A stretch of DNA of 64,000 nt from Paraburkholderia fungorum (GCF_003610895.1 NZ_MCAS01000003.1:186001-250000), one strand, 5' to 3'; positions 1-9,472 are shown, counted from the stretch's first letter. Notes: generated by a model not told the origin, from the sequence alone. Made by a program: numbers and translations.

Positions 1-1242
1 TCGCTGGAACAGGGCAAGCCGCTTGCAGAAGCACGCGGCGAAATTGCTTACGGCGCGAGCTTTGTGGAATGGTTCGCGCACGAAGCGCGCCGCCTCAATG
101 GCCGCACGATTCCCACGCATATTGACGGCGCACATCTCGGTACCGTTATCGAACCAGTCGGTGTGGCCGCGTTGATCACGCCGTGGAATTTCCCCTGCGC
201 GATGATTACGCGCAAGGCGGCCGCCGCGCTCGCCGCCGGTTGCACGGTGGTGGTGAAGCCTGCGCATGAAACCCCATTCTCCGCGCTAGCGCTCGCCCAG
301 CTTGCGGAAGAGGCGGGTTTTCCCGCCGGCGTATTCAACGTCGTGTTGGGCGAGCCGCAAATGGCGATGGAAACACTGGTGCGCGATACCCGCGTGCGCT
401 CGGTGAGTTTCACCGGTTCGACGCGCGTCGGTGCGCTGGTCATGCAGGCCGCGGCCCAGGCCGGCATCAAGAAGACCGCACTGGAACTCGGTGGCAATGC
501 GCCTTTCATCGTGACGGAAGATGCCGACCTCGAACAGGCCGTGCGCGTGGCGCTTGCCGCGAAGTTTCAGACCTCGGGTCAGGACTGCTGTGCGGCAAAT
601 CGTATTCTCGTCGCCCGGCCGCTGTATGAAGCGTTCGTCGTGCAATACAGCGAGGCGGTGAGCGCACTGAAAGTCGGCGCTGCATTCGAGGCGGACGTGG
701 ATGTCGGCCCTTTGATGCATCAGGCCGCATTTGACACTACGGCACAGCGTGTCGCCGATGCAAAAGAGAAGGGCGCGCGCATTACCGCCGGTGGCGCGGC
801 CCACGAACGCGGCGGCTGGTTCTTCGTGCCGACCGTGGTCGCGGACGCTGCGCCCGGCATGCGTATCTATGACGAGGAAAACTTCGCGCCGATCTCCGCG
901 GTCTCGCCGTTCGATTCACTCGACGAAGTCGTCGAACGCGCGAACGACACCGAATACGGCCTCGCCGCTTACGTCTGCGCGAAAGACCTGAACACGGTAT
1001 TTCAACTGATTCGCCGTCTCGAGTTCGCCATGGTGTCCGTGAATGGCGCGAAATTCACCGGTGCGCCGATTCCATTCGGCGGCATCAAATCATCCGGGCT
1101 CGGCCGTGAAGGCGGGACCGAAGGGTTTGAGCCGTTTGTCGAAACCCGCTATTTCTGCCTCGGCCAGCTCGGCTTGCCGGTAACCGACACCTTTTCCACG
1201 CGTCGCACGACGGATACGGCGACAGCGGCTGCCGCGGCGTGA
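1..1242 (+). CDS. gabD: NAD(P)-dependent succinate-semialdehyde dehydrogenase, 5' truncated by window edge
   Basis: This aldehyde dehydrogenase of the GabD type would oxidise succinate semialdehyde to succinate in the cytoplasm, the last step of GABA catabolism. The reading frame is open from base 1, so the start lies upstream; 413 residues are visible of about 480 to 490. Family marks present are the LELGGN block with the general-base Glu, the GQDC block with the catalytic Cys (SSADHs usually have GQVC), the cofactor-site FTGSTRVG and a C-terminal [15 protein letters not shown] block. The next gene is a class III aminotransferase, the usual partner that makes the semialdehyde. The alanine-rich tail is unremarkable. 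Exact substrate (succinate or glutarate semialdehyde) is inferred. Confidence 0.85.
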   Translation, partial: SLEQGKPLAEARGEIAYGASFVEWFAHEARRLNGRTIPTHIDGAHLGTVIEPVGVAALITPWNFPCAMITRKAAAALAAGCTVVVKPAHETPFSALALAQLAEEAGFPAGVFNVVLGEPQMAMETLVRDTRVRSVSFTGSTRVGALVMQAAAQAGIKKTALELGGNAPFIVTEDADLEQAVRVALAAKFQTSGQDCCAANRILVARPLYEAFVVQYSEAVSALKVGAAFEADVDVGPLMHQAAFDTTAQRVADAKEKGARITAGGAAHERGGWFFVPTVVADAAPGMRIYDEENFAPISAVSPFDSLDEVVERANDTEYGLAAYVCAKDLNTVFQLIRRLEFAMVSVNGAKFTGAPIPFGGIKSSGLGREGGTEGFEPFVETRYFCLGQLGLPVTDTFSTRRTTDTATAAAAA

Positions 1243-1283
1243 GCCAACCTGACTCATTCACCGATCACACGAAGGAGCTTCCA

Positions 1284-2681
1284 ATGACTCAACTCGACTC
1301 ACTTTTCGACGCCGACCGTGCGCACTTCATGCATCCCTCGACGCACGCTCACGACCATGTGAGCGGGGCGCTGCCGGGCCGCATCGTGACCGGCGCGAAG
1401 GGCATCCGCATCGAAGATCATCAGGGCAAGTCGTATATCGACGCTTTCGCGGGGCTCTATTGCGTCAACATCGGCTACGGCCGCACCGAGGTTGCCGAGG
1501 CAATCTACGAGCAGGCGAAGAAACTTGCCTATTACCACACGTATGTCGGCCACTCGACGGACACGATCATCGAACTATCGTCGCGTATTATCGACTGGGC
1601 GCCGCAGGGCATGAAGAAGGTGTACTACGGCATGTCCGGTTCGGACGCGAACGAAACGCAGATCAAGCTCGTCTGGTATTACAACAACGTGAAAGGCCGT
1701 CCGAACAAGAAGAAGATCATCTCGCGGCAACGCGGGTATCACGGTTCGGGCATCGTCACCGGTAGCCTGACGGGTTTGCCCAGTTTCCATCAGTGTTTCG
1801 ATCTGCCGACCGAGCGCGTCAAACATACCGTATGTCCGCACTGGTACCGGCACGCGCCCACCGGCATGAACGAGGCGCAGTTTGTTGCGTACTGTGTGGA
1901 AGAACTGGAAAAACTCATCGCACAGGAAGGCGCCGGTACGGTCGCTGCTTTCATCGCGGAGCCGGTGATGGGAACGGGCGGCATCCTGCCGCCGCCGGCG
2001 GGTTACTGGCCGGCGATCCAGCAAGTGCTGAAGAAGCACGACATCCTGCTGATCAGCGACGAAGTGGTGTGCGGTTTCGGCCGGCTCGGTTCGAAGATGG
2101 GCGCGCAACACTACGGCATGACGCCTGATCTGATCACGGTGGCAAAGGGGTTGACCAGTGCGTATGCGCCGCTTTCCGGTGTGATCGTCAGCGAAGGCGT
2201 GTGGGACGTGATCGATAAGGCATCGCAGGAGTTCGGCCCGATGGGGCATGGCTGGACCTATTCGGGTCACCCGATCTGCGCGGCCGCCGCGCTCGCGAAC
2301 CTCGACATTCTCGAGCGCGAGAACCTCACGCAGAACGCGGCGCAAACCGGCGCGTATCTGCTTGAACAGTTGCACGCGGCGTTCGATTCTCACCCGCTGG
2401 TGGGCGAAGTGCGAGGCGTGGGCATGCTGGCCGCACTCGAGTTCATGGCCGACAAGGACGGCCGCCAGCCTTTCGATGCTGCGCTGAAGGTCGGTCCGCG
2501 TGTTTCCGCTGCCGCATTGCAGCGCGGGTTGATCGCGCGCGCCATGCCGCACGGCGACATTCTCGGCTTCGCGCCACCGTTGGTCACTTCGCGCAGTGAG
2601 GTCGACGAGATCGTGAAGCTGGCGCGCGCGGCAGTGGATGAAGTCGCGTCGCAGGTCCTGGCTCCGGCCGCCTCCGCGTGA
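1284..2681 (+). CDS. PLP-dependent class III aminotransferase (GABA/putrescine:pyruvate type)
   Basis: This is a fold-type I omega-aminotransferase of 465 residues that moves an amino group from a terminal amine such as GABA or putrescine, probably to pyruvate. The PLP lysine lies in ITVAKGLTSAYAPL, preceded by the cofactor Asp in LLISDEVVCGFGR; the early AGLYCVNIGYGR block resembles SpuC-like enzymes. The start is ATG 1284, because GAAGGAG (1271-1277) sits seven bases upstream; a longer in-frame reading from 1239 would overlap the previous gene and has no better site. It follows the succinate-semialdehyde dehydrogenase by 41 bases, so the two are probably cotranscribed. Substrate preference cannot be read from the sequence; the annotation aspartate aminotransferase family is also common for this group. 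Confidence 0.85.
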   Translation: MTQLDSLFDADRAHFMHPSTHAHDHVSGALPGRIVTGAKGIRIEDHQGKSYIDAFAGLYCVNIGYGRTEVAEAIYEQAKKLAYYHTYVGHSTDTIIELSSRIIDWAPQGMKKVYYGMSGSDANETQIKLVWYYNNVKGRPNKKKIISRQRGYHGSGIVTGSLTGLPSFHQCFDLPTERVKHTVCPHWYRHAPTGMNEAQFVAYCVEELEKLIAQEGAGTVAAFIAEPVMGTGGILPPPAGYWPAIQQVLKKHDILLISDEVVCGFGRLGSKMGAQHYGMTPDLITVAKGLTSAYAPLSGVIVSEGVWDVIDKASQEFGPMGHGWTYSGHPICAAAALANLDILERENLTQNAAQTGAYLLEQLHAAFDSHPLVGEVRGVGMLAALEFMADKDGRQPFDAALKVGPRVSAAALQRGLIARAMPHGDILGFAPPLVTSRSEVDEIVKLARAAVDEVASQVLAPAASA

Positions 2682-2845
2682 GGAAGCGGTGCGCCGGTTC
2701 GTGCAGGTGTTTGCGGGAGCCAACTAGCGCTGGTGATGGATGCGTGACGCGCCGTTCCATTGCGCCAGGTCGATGCGTGTGAATTCACGTGGCTACTTGG
2801 CGGGATCGCTTGTCGGGTGGCGATTTAATTGACGAGTGCAGACAC

Positions 2846-2873
2846 GAAAAAGCCCGCCTTGCAGGGCGGGCTT
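2846..2873 (-). terminator. Rho-independent terminator of the MocR-type regulator gene
   Basis: A nine-base perfect stem (AAGCCCGCC 2850-2858 with GGCGGGCTT 2865-2873, six-base loop) is followed on the minus strand by a run of T. It lies just after the minus-strand regulator gene and faces the end of the aminotransferase gene, so it may insulate both. Confidence 0.85.
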
Positions 2874-2902
2874 GTATGTCACGCACATGGACGAACTCGC
2901 AG

Positions 2903-4243
2903 CTAGATCGGAAACTGTTCGATGGTTTCGCGCACCTGCATCAGCACCGCCTTGAGCTGCTTAATCGGAACCGAACTTAGTCCCAATCGCAACGCATGCG
3001 GGGCGTGCCGGGTCGTCGCATAAGCCTCCGCCTTGGACACCGCGATGCCACGCTCGGCCAGAGCGGTGGCGATCCGGTCCATGCGCAGGTCTTCGGACAG
3101 GTGAAGCCACAGAAACAGCGAGGCCGGGTGCGCGATCATCTCCATCCCGGCGAAGACTTCCCTCGCTACCGTCTGCCTGCGGCGCGCCTCGCGTCGCAGC
3201 ACGGCCTCGTGACGAGCTACGGCGCCACCGGCCATCCAGCGCGTGGCCATGGCCGTCACCACGCTGGGCAGGCTCCAGTAGCTGGCGCGGATCGCGGCCT
3301 TGATCCGGCCGACACAGCTATCGGGAACGACCATGTAGCCGAAACGCAGTCCGCTAGCCAGGCTTTTGGACAGGCTGGAGACGTAGATCGTGCGCTCCGC
3401 TGCAAGTGTCACCAGCGCGGGCGGCACCTTGCCGGCGAGGTAGGCGTACGCCGCGTCCTCGATCAAAAGACAATCGTGATGCCGTGCAATCTCCACCAAT
3501 CGGCTGCGTTGGTCAGCCGTCAGCACCCAGCCTAGTGGATTGTGCAGTGTGGGCATGGTGTAGATCGCGCGAATCCTGTGACGACCGCATAGGGCGTCGA
3601 GTGCCTTCAGGTCGGGGCCGTCGGCCAGACAGGGCACCGGCCGCAACGTGAGGCCCTGCATTTCGCCCAGCATCCTGAAGCCGGGATAGGTCAGGGCGTC
3701 GACGGCAACCAGATCATGGGGGCGCAGTAATGAGCGTGCGGCAATGTCCAGGCCTTGCTGGCTGCCGTTAGTCAAAAAGATTCGATCCGCTTCGACCCGG
3801 ATGCCGCGTTCCCTCGCGAGGAACCCGGCCACGATCTGCCGTTCATGGAGCCGTCCGCCGGGCGGCTGCTGGTGCATTAGCGCGGCGAGATCGCCGGAGG
3901 CCGCCAGTTCACGGAGCATCGACCGCAACAATTCCGCCTGACCGGGCCAGGTGGGATGATTGAAGGACAGATCCACTGCGCTGACGCTCAGACGAGCCTC
4001 GTCTCCACTGTCCCATTCGCGCTGCTGTGGTCGATCGCGCACGAAGGTTCCGCGTCCGGTTTCGCCAACGACCAGTCCCATGGACTTGAGTTGCGCGTAG
4101 ACCTTGGTGGCCGAAGCGAGCGCCACGCCGTGACGCGCCGCGAGTTGCCGATGAGTGGGCAGCGCTGTGCCCGGAGGAAGCTTGCCGCTACGGATGTCGG
4201 CTGCCAGCGTTTCAGTCAGCAGGGTGACGGGAGACCTAGTCAT
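2903..4243 (-). CDS. MocR/GabR-family regulator: GntR-type wHTH fused to aminotransferase-like domain
   Basis: This 446-residue protein joins an N-terminal GntR winged helix (about residues 6-70, with LPTHRQLAARHGVALASATKVY) to a fold-type I aminotransferase domain. The PLP lysine is in the SSLSKSLASGLRFGYM block. Such proteins usually sense an amino compound through a PLP adduct and activate a catabolic operon while repressing their own gene. It is convergent to the aminotransferase/dehydrogenase pair, and GabR-type control of GABA genes is the obvious guess. Its ATG (4243) lies 3 bases from a repeat element shared with the divergent thioesterase gene, so autoregulation is likely. The inducer is unknown; taurine- or PLP-sensing relatives exist in the same family. 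Confidence 0.88.
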   Translation of the reverse strand: MTRSPVTLLTETLAADIRSGKLPPGTALPTHRQLAARHGVALASATKVYAQLKSMGLVVGETGRGTFVRDRPQQREWDSGDEARLSVSAVDLSFNHPTWPGQAELLRSMLRELAASGDLAALMHQQPPGGRLHERQIVAGFLARERGIRVEADRIFLTNGSQQGLDIAARSLLRPHDLVAVDALTYPGFRMLGEMQGLTLRPVPCLADGPDLKALDALCGRHRIRAIYTMPTLHNPLGWVLTADQRSRLVEIARHHDCLLIEDAAYAYLAGKVPPALVTLAAERTIYVSSLSKSLASGLRFGYMVVPDSCVGRIKAAIRASYWSLPSVVTAMATRWMAGGAVARHEAVLRREARRRQTVAREVFAGMEMIAHPASLFLWLHLSEDLRMDRIATALAERGIAVSKAEAYATTRHAPHALRLGLSSVPIKQLKAVLMQVRETIEQFPI

Positions 4244-4245
4244 GA

Positions 4246-4283
4246 AGTGTACTTAGGACAATTTTTTGATCGTCCTAGTGTAC
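4246..4283. promoter_or_regulatory. Candidate MocR operator: direct and inverted repeats between divergent genes
   Basis: AGTGTAC occurs at 4246-4252 and again at 4277-4283, 31 bases apart (about three helical turns). Between them lie inverted arms TAGGAC (4254-4259) and GTCCTA (4272-4277). MocR proteins such as GabR are known to bind two spaced direct repeats. The position directly upstream of the regulator start and in front of the thioesterase gene fits autoregulation plus control of the neighbour. Confidence 0.6.
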
Positions 4284-4346
4284 GGGATTATCTTTCCGAT
4301 CGAACCAGATGATCCATTCGGGGCCTTGAGTGTGCCCGAACGCTTG

Positions 4347-4847
4347 ATGGGAGTCGATGTGACCGATAGCCTGCCTCACCGTTTGCCCGTGCTGGAATAC
4401 CTGCAACGTCAACTGGATGGCCGGCTGACAGCCGACGACGTTACGCACATGCATTACCCCACGGCGATTTCCCGCCTGTTAGGGTTTCGCATTGTTGAGA
4501 TCGGGAAAGCCTCGGCTGTCGTCGAAATTGACACCGACGCCGATAGGCACGGTAACCAGCAGGGCACGGTCCACGGCGGCTTGCTGTGCGAGTTGGCCGA
4601 TGCCGCCATCGGCACGGCGCATTCGACCCTGATGGAGATCGGCGAAACCTTCACCAGCATTGACCTGAAAGCAACCTTCCTGCGGCCGGTCTGGCAATCC
4701 CGGCTGCGCGCCCATGCCCGGGTTGCGCATCAGGGCAGGACGATTAGCCATTACCAGTGCGACATTCAGCGGGAAGACGGCAAGGTCGTGGCGAGCATCG
4801 CCAGCGCAGTGATGACGCTGCGGGGCGAACATGCCCACGGACGCTGA
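4347..4847 (+). CDS. PaaI-family hotdog-fold thioesterase
   Basis: This 166-residue protein has a PaaI-type hotdog domain from about residue 35: a GTVHGGLLCELADAAIG helix carrying the His-Gly-Gly and catalytic acidic region, followed by sheet residues up to the C-terminus. Members hydrolyse acyl- or aryl-CoA thioesters in the cytoplasm. The start is uncertain: ATG 4347 is the first in-frame ATG after the probable promoter, but it has no clear ribosome site, and frames open from a TTG at 4266 or GTG 4332 are possible. It is divergent from the MocR-type regulator and probably under its control. The CoA substrate is unknown. Confidence 0.75.
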   Translation: MGVDVTDSLPHRLPVLEYLQRQLDGRLTADDVTHMHYPTAISRLLGFRIVEIGKASAVVEIDTDADRHGNQQGTVHGGLLCELADAAIGTAHSTLMEIGETFTSIDLKATFLRPVWQSRLRAHARVAHQGRTISHYQCDIQREDGKVVASIASAVMTLRGEHAHGR

Positions 4848-5489
4848 GCGCTTAGGCCGGTGAAAATGATTGTGTTGGTGCTGAGGGTGTGGGCAACGAC
4901 GGGTAGGCGTGCAGTGAGCCGCGTTCGGCCGGCTGCTCCCGTGCTTTGACGCATGAATCCATGTCAAAGCGGCGTGAACCTGATGACGATCTACGAAGAT
5001 CGCCAGAACTTCCCGCATGTGGAAGACATGTTCTTTATTAAGGCAGGCGCCGGTATAGGAAGCGGCATTGTTACGGTCGGCAAGATATTTCGCGGCGTTC
5101 AGGCCGCGTGAGACTCCGGCTCTCTGCCGGACAGGTTCCCTCAATTACATGCATAGACACATATACTGCGTCAAGGTGGTACTTGTGTATAAGCATTCTT
5201 CAGGTAAGCCTGGTAAGGCTATTCGCCGCGTAATCGCATATTTCGCCCTTCAAGCGGGTTAACCCCGCTTGGCGGCGCGCCGAAACGATCCTAACGTTAC
5301 ACACATTGATTGAACGACCGGACGGTTTATTAATATCTGGCTCGATCGATCAGGCGGATGTGTTCCTTTAGATTACCCATCTACTTCCCGTCGCCGGGCA
5401 GCGATCCTGCTCGTGCCGACGAAAGCGAAGAACCCGATTCTCCGGCCACGACGGCAATAAATACGACACCTATATCTGGAGATACCAAC
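4848..5489. other. Intergenic region, no convincing gene
   Basis: About 640 bases between the thioesterase and the tannase-family gene. An open frame at 5068-5262 has no ribosome site or family features and I leave it out. One hairpin is visible: CAAGCGGG (5251-5258) pairs with CCCGCTTG (5264-5271) around TTAAC, without a T run. The promoter of the tannase-family gene must lie in the AT-richer part around 5280-5350, but I cannot name its boxes. Confidence 0.6.
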
Positions 5490-7034
5490 GTGAAGAGCTG
5501 GATTGAATGCAGTGCCAGGCGACTCGTCATCGCACTGGCTGTGGGCGGGTGCGTCCCGGCGCTTTCGGGCTGTGGCAGTTCGGACAATGTGGCGTCGCCG
5601 ACGCCAGTCAACTATGCAGCGCTGTGCACGAAGATAAACGGCCAGCAGTTTAATGGCATTACTGTGACGGCAACTTCACGCATAGCCGCCGCAGGTGGCA
5701 ACCCGGGTTATTGCAAGGTCAGTGCAACGGGCGCCGCCAACACCACGCTCGACATCGAGGTCGATCTTCCCGACAACTGGTCGAATCGGCTGCTCCAGCA
5801 GGGCGGCGGTGGTTTCGACGGCAGCATCCCAACCGTCGAAGCGACATCCGCACAGTTCCCGCTCATCAAGCCACTGGCGCGCGGGATTGCCTATACCGCT
5901 TCGAATGGCGGGAACCGCACCGGTAATCCGGCTGATCTGCTGACGAACGCAACGGCGGAGAAGGATTACGCGTATGCATCGACGGGTATCACGGTTCATT
6001 TCGCCAAAGCCGTGATTACCGCCTTTTATGGGTCTGCGCCGAAATACACGTACTTCAACGGTGCGTCGAACGGTGGCCGTGAAGGCTATCTTGCGGCCCA
6101 GAACCAGCCGGGGGATTACGACGGCATCATTGCCGGCGACGAGAGCATGAACATGGGAACCCAGGTAACGGCGATGCTGAATACGGCGACGCTTGCCGGT
6201 TCCGCTGCCATGCCCTCAAGTGCGCAATGGACCGCGACGTATTCCGCAGCGGTCGCGCAATGCGGCAACGCCAACGGCGTGATCCTGAATCCTGCTGCCT
6301 GTACCTTCGATCCGTCGACCTTGCAGTGTGGTGCGTCTGGCGCACCGGCGGCAACCTGCCTTTCGCCCGCGCAGTTGCAAACCGTGCAGCGGCTAGTCGC
6401 GCCACTATCGACAAGCAGCGGTCAGTTGCTGTTTTCCGGGTACAACTGGGCCGACTTCGGCTCCATGTTCGGGGTCGGTTCATATGGCGGCCTGGGCGGC
6501 GGCTTCGCGGCGATTGCAACAGGCAACGCGAACTGGTTGCTGCCCGCCACGGTACCAGGCAGTCTGCAAGCGAACTTCAACGTCGACACGTCGTATCCGG
6601 TCATTGCCGCAGGGCTGCAAAACGTGGGAGCGGATCACAACCTGCAAGCCATCGCGCAGTATCTGATGGCCGGCAAAAAACTGATCTCGTTCAACGGCGG
6701 GGCCGATCCGCTGATTTCGCCGCGCGACCATCTGCGCAACTGGCAAACCGTCGTACAGCTCGCCGGGTCCGCTGGAGGCAATGCACGCTTCTATATCGAG
6801 CCGGGGGTGGGTCATGTACTCGGTGGCAACGGTCCTGATCAGACAGACTATCTCGGGGCCATGATCGCGTGGGTCGAGCAGGGTACCGCACCTGGGCAGT
6901 TGCTACTGACGAAATTCGATACCAACGGCAACGTGACGTCGACCCTGCCGGACTGCCCGTACCCGAGCGTGCCGCACTATTCAGGCTCTGGCAGCGTGAG
7001 CGCCGCGGCCAGCTACACCTGTGCCGCAAGCTAG
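5490..7034 (+). CDS. Tannase/feruloyl esterase family lipoprotein
   Basis: This 514-residue protein belongs to the tannase/feruloyl esterase family, which hydrolyses galloyl, feruloyl or related aromatic esters. The nucleophile is Ser193 in GASNGGREG; the Asp in NGGADPLISP and the His in GVGHVLGGNG complete the probable triad. I choose GTG 5490 because TGGAGA (5477-5482) precedes it and the protein then begins with a positively charged and hydrophobic stretch ending in the lipobox LSGC (Cys28), so it should be a lipoprotein acting outside the cytoplasm. A longer frame from 5358 would hide this signal. An ABC binding protein follows after 38 bases, perhaps capturing the released acid. The ester substrate is unknown. 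Confidence 0.85.
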   Translation: MKSWIECSARRLVIALAVGGCVPALSGCGSSDNVASPTPVNYAALCTKINGQQFNGITVTATSRIAAAGGNPGYCKVSATGAANTTLDIEVDLPDNWSNRLLQQGGGGFDGSIPTVEATSAQFPLIKPLARGIAYTASNGGNRTGNPADLLTNATAEKDYAYASTGITVHFAKAVITAFYGSAPKYTYFNGASNGGREGYLAAQNQPGDYDGIIAGDESMNMGTQVTAMLNTATLAGSAAMPSSAQWTATYSAAVAQCGNANGVILNPAACTFDPSTLQCGASGAPAATCLSPAQLQTVQRLVAPLSTSSGQLLFSGYNWADFGSMFGVGSYGGLGGGFAAIATGNANWLLPATVPGSLQANFNVDTSYPVIAAGLQNVGADHNLQAIAQYLMAGKKLISFNGGADPLISPRDHLRNWQTVVQLAGSAGGNARFYIEPGVGHVLGGNGPDQTDYLGAMIAWVEQGTAPGQLLLTKFDTNGNVTSTLPDCPYPSVPHYSGSGSVSAAASYTCAAS

Positions 7035-7072
7035 ACATGCGTGAATACCTGCCAATAAAACGGGGCAATCCT

Positions 7073-8227
7073 ATGAAACTCGCTAGCTCAATGCTGAGCC
7101 TGCTCGCGACCACGTTGTTCTTTTCGGCCGCGGCGCAGGCGCAGATCAAGATAGGTGTGACGCTGTCGACCACGGGGCCGGCAGCGTCGCTCGGTGTACC
7201 GGAGAAGAACACGATCGCATTGCTGCCGAGGGAGATCGGCGGCAAGAGCGTCCAGTACATCGTGCTCGATGACGCATCCGACACGAGCCGTGCTGTACAG
7301 AACGCCCGCAAGCTGATCGACGAAGAGCACGTCGACGCGATTGTCGGTTCAACGGTCACACCGAACTCCCTCGCGATGATCGATACCGTGTCCGAGGGGC
7401 ACACGCCGATGATTTCGCTCGCCGCTTCGGCGGCGATTATCTCGCCAATGGATGCGAAGCGCGCGTGGGTGTTCAAGACGCCGCAGAACGACAGTCTGAT
7501 GGCAGACGCCATCGCCGGCTATATGGAAGCCCACGGTGTGCATACCGTGGGCTACATCGGCTTTGCGGACGCCTACGGTGATGGCTGGTATAGCGTATTC
7601 AGCGCGGCGGCAGCGGCTCATCATCTTAAGATCGTCGCGAATGAGCGCTTTAACCGGACGGATTCGTCGGTGACCGGTCAGGTACTGAAGACAATGGCGG
7701 CGTCACCGGACGCCGTGCTGGTGGCCGGCGCGGGGACGCCGGCGGCGCTGCCCGCCAAAACACTGAAGGAGCGCGGCTACAAGGGCCTTATCTACCAGAC
7801 GCACGGGGTAGCGAATAACGACTTCCTGCGTGTATGCGGCAAGGATTGTGAGGGTGAGTTGTTGCCTGCTGGACCTATCCTCGTTGCGGACCAGTTGTCC
7901 GATTCGAATCCGGTCAAGCAGTCATCGCTTGCCTACAAGGCCGCTTATGAGAAAGCGTACGGAGTGGGCTCGGTGGCGACATTCGGCGGACATGCGTGGG
8001 ATGCCGGTCAGATGTTGCAGCGGGCGATTCCGGAGGCCCTGAAAAAGGCCCAGCCTGGCACCCCCGAGTTTCGCGAAGCGTTGCGCGCGGCGCTCGAGAA
8101 TGTGAAGGACTTACCCCTGTCTCATGGCGTCATGAATACGACCAAAGCCGATCACAATGGTCTTGATCGGAGAGCGAGAGTCATCGTCGAGATCGTCGAC
8201 GGGCGATGGAAGCTGCGCAACGACTGA
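7073..8227 (+). CDS. ABC transporter periplasmic binding protein, branched-chain amino acid/aromatic type
   Basis: This 384-residue protein is a type I periplasmic binding protein of the LivJ/HbaE kind. A Sec signal peptide ends at AAAQAQ (about residue 23), and the mature start IKIGVTLSTTGPAASLG is the usual first strand and ligand loop. Relatives bind branched-chain amino acids or aromatic acids. The start ATG 7073 gives the signal peptide directly. It lies 38 bases behind the tannase-family gene and is probably cotranscribed, which suggests an aromatic ligand. No permease or ATPase genes are in the window, so it must work with a transporter encoded elsewhere or as an orphan receptor. Confidence 0.85.
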   Translation: MKLASSMLSLLATTLFFSAAAQAQIKIGVTLSTTGPAASLGVPEKNTIALLPREIGGKSVQYIVLDDASDTSRAVQNARKLIDEEHVDAIVGSTVTPNSLAMIDTVSEGHTPMISLAASAAIISPMDAKRAWVFKTPQNDSLMADAIAGYMEAHGVHTVGYIGFADAYGDGWYSVFSAAAAAHHLKIVANERFNRTDSSVTGQVLKTMAASPDAVLVAGAGTPAALPAKTLKERGYKGLIYQTHGVANNDFLRVCGKDCEGELLPAGPILVADQLSDSNPVKQSSLAYKAAYEKAYGVGSVATFGGHAWDAGQMLQRAIPEALKKAQPGTPEFREALRAALENVKDLPLSHGVMNTTKADHNGLDRRARVIVEIVDGRWKLRND

Positions 8228-8368
8228 GCCGTGTATCGGCGCGGGACGGTTAAGACAGGGGGCGCGACGGCGCGGCGTCTTTTTCAGGCTGGCAGGTGAT
8301 GCCTTTAGGGACGGCCGTCTCGTTCGCGCTCGGATAGATCCTCCCGCCACACTGCATCAACGCCCAAT

Positions 8369-8821
8369 CTACGCGGCGCTGCGCGTTTCGCTGCGCCGCG
8401 TCAGTCCCTCATCGACCGAGTAGCGGCCCGGCCCCGCTGCGTACAGTGCGAGCAATCCGCCCACGATCGAGAGGTTCTTGTAGAAATGGATCATCATATT
8501 GAACCGCTCGGCAGACGGCGACGACCAGTAGTGATGGCCGATTATCGCCGTGCCAATCGTATAAACCGCGAGCAGCAGCGCAAGCGGCCGGGTCTGGAAA
8601 CCGACCAGCAAGGCGATGCCGACGAAGAACTCCATGACGATCGCCACCAGTGCGGACACGGCTGGCAAGGGGGCGCCTTCCATGCTCATGAGATGCACGG
8701 CGCCGGAATAATCCACCAGTTTCTCCCACCCGAACAGCAGGAACAGGATCACGAGCAGGATACGGGATAGAAGCAGGGAAACATCTTTCTGGTTAGCGAG
8801 GAACGTTGGTTGCGAAGTCAT
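8369..8821 (-). CDS. DoxX-family membrane protein
   Basis: This 150-residue integral membrane protein shows four hydrophobic segments, beginning with LLLSRILLVILFLLFGWEK, then one near residue 50, one with RPLALLLAVYTIGTAI, and a last one near MIHFYKNLSIVGGLLALYAAG. This is the DoxX pattern. DoxX proteins are small quinone- or thiol-linked membrane proteins of mostly unclear function. I choose the ATG at 8821 because GGAGAC sits just upstream; ATGs further upstream (8833) lack this spacing. It is separated from the exported Rid gene by about 120 bases on the same strand and could be read from the same transcript as the 9.5-16 kb operon. Confidence 0.8.
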   Translation of the reverse strand: MTSQPTFLANQKDVSLLLSRILLVILFLLFGWEKLVDYSGAVHLMSMEGAPLPAVSALVAIVMEFFVGIALLVGFQTRPLALLLAVYTIGTAIIGHHYWSSPSAERFNMMIHFYKNLSIVGGLLALYAAGPGRYSVDEGLTRRSETRSAA

Positions 8822-8945
8822 GGCGGTCTCCATTCTTGCGCGCGCGGTATTTCGCGTGCGTTGGTTGAAAAGCAGGATTGAACAACAAGGCTGAACTGCA
8901 AATCGGGCGTGCGCCCACTTTCGTTGTGTCACGTCCGTGCCACGC

Positions 8946-9443
8946 TTACTTCGCGGGTGGCCGGTTCAGTTCGTCATTGATGACCGCGATCCCCTGAACC
9001 TCGACAACGATCCCGGGACGCGCAAAATTGGAGATCGTCAGAAGTGCGGAGCCGGGATACGGACCGTCCTTGAAGACTTCTTTAATGACTTCCGCCTCGG
9101 TTTGATTCATGCGCGGATCGTTCACGTAAACGGTGATCGAAACGAGGTCCGACACGCTGCCGCCTACGCGGTGCAAATCGGCATCGATATTCCTGAAGAT
9201 CTGGCGTACCTGCGCCTTGAAGTCGTAGGAAATGTCTTTGCCGTTCTCATCCGTCGTGGTCGTGTGTCCGCCGAGCCAGACAACCTCGCCGCCTTTGGTG
9301 ACGACGAGAGGCGAGAAACCCCACTGTTTCTGGTAGTCGGTAAGTTCGACCCGTTGTTTGGAGTGGGCGAGCTGGGGCAGCGAAACCAGCGACGTTCCGA
9401 GCGCAAGTATTAGCGCGATTGCGGGGATACTTTTCGAAGGCAT
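8946..9443 (-). CDS. Exported Rid (YjgF/YER057c/UK114) family protein 1
   Basis: This 165-residue protein is a Rid-family domain (about residues 35-155) behind a Sec signal peptide that ends near LPQLAHSK, so it should be periplasmic. Family features are the SDLVSITVYVNDPR block and the C-terminal VVEVQGIAVI strand. The arginine that RidA uses to hold imino acids (Arg105 in E. coli, in a P-x-R motif) is replaced: here the segment reads PYPGSALLTI. Classic imine deaminase activity is therefore doubtful. The start has TTAGGAGTC upstream. It is one of four Rid proteins in the window, three of them exported. It lies just downstream of the 4-oxalocrotonate operon on the same strand. Confidence 0.85.
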   Translation of the reverse strand: MPSKSIPAIALILALGTSLVSLPQLAHSKQRVELTDYQKQWGFSPLVVTKGGEVVWLGGHTTTTDENGKDISYDFKAQVRQIFRNIDADLHRVGGSVSDLVSITVYVNDPRMNQTEAEVIKEVFKDGPYPGSALLTISNFARPGIVVEVQGIAVINDELNRPPAK

Positions 9444-9472
9444 AATTTAGACTCCTAAGTTAAATGTGTTCG

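Noticed and set aside
1575..2723. Minus-strand frame of 382 codons opposite the aminotransferase gene
   Set aside because: Arg/His-rich antisense shadow without ribosome site or recognisable domain.
5068..5262. Plus-strand frame of 64 codons upstream of the tannase-family gene
   Set aside because: No ribosome site, no domain and mixed composition.
8946..9443. Rid protein 1 as a 2-aminomuconate deaminase that would feed the tautomerase
   Set aside because: It has a signal peptide and lacks the RidA arginine, so a cytoplasmic deaminase role in the pathway is not supported.
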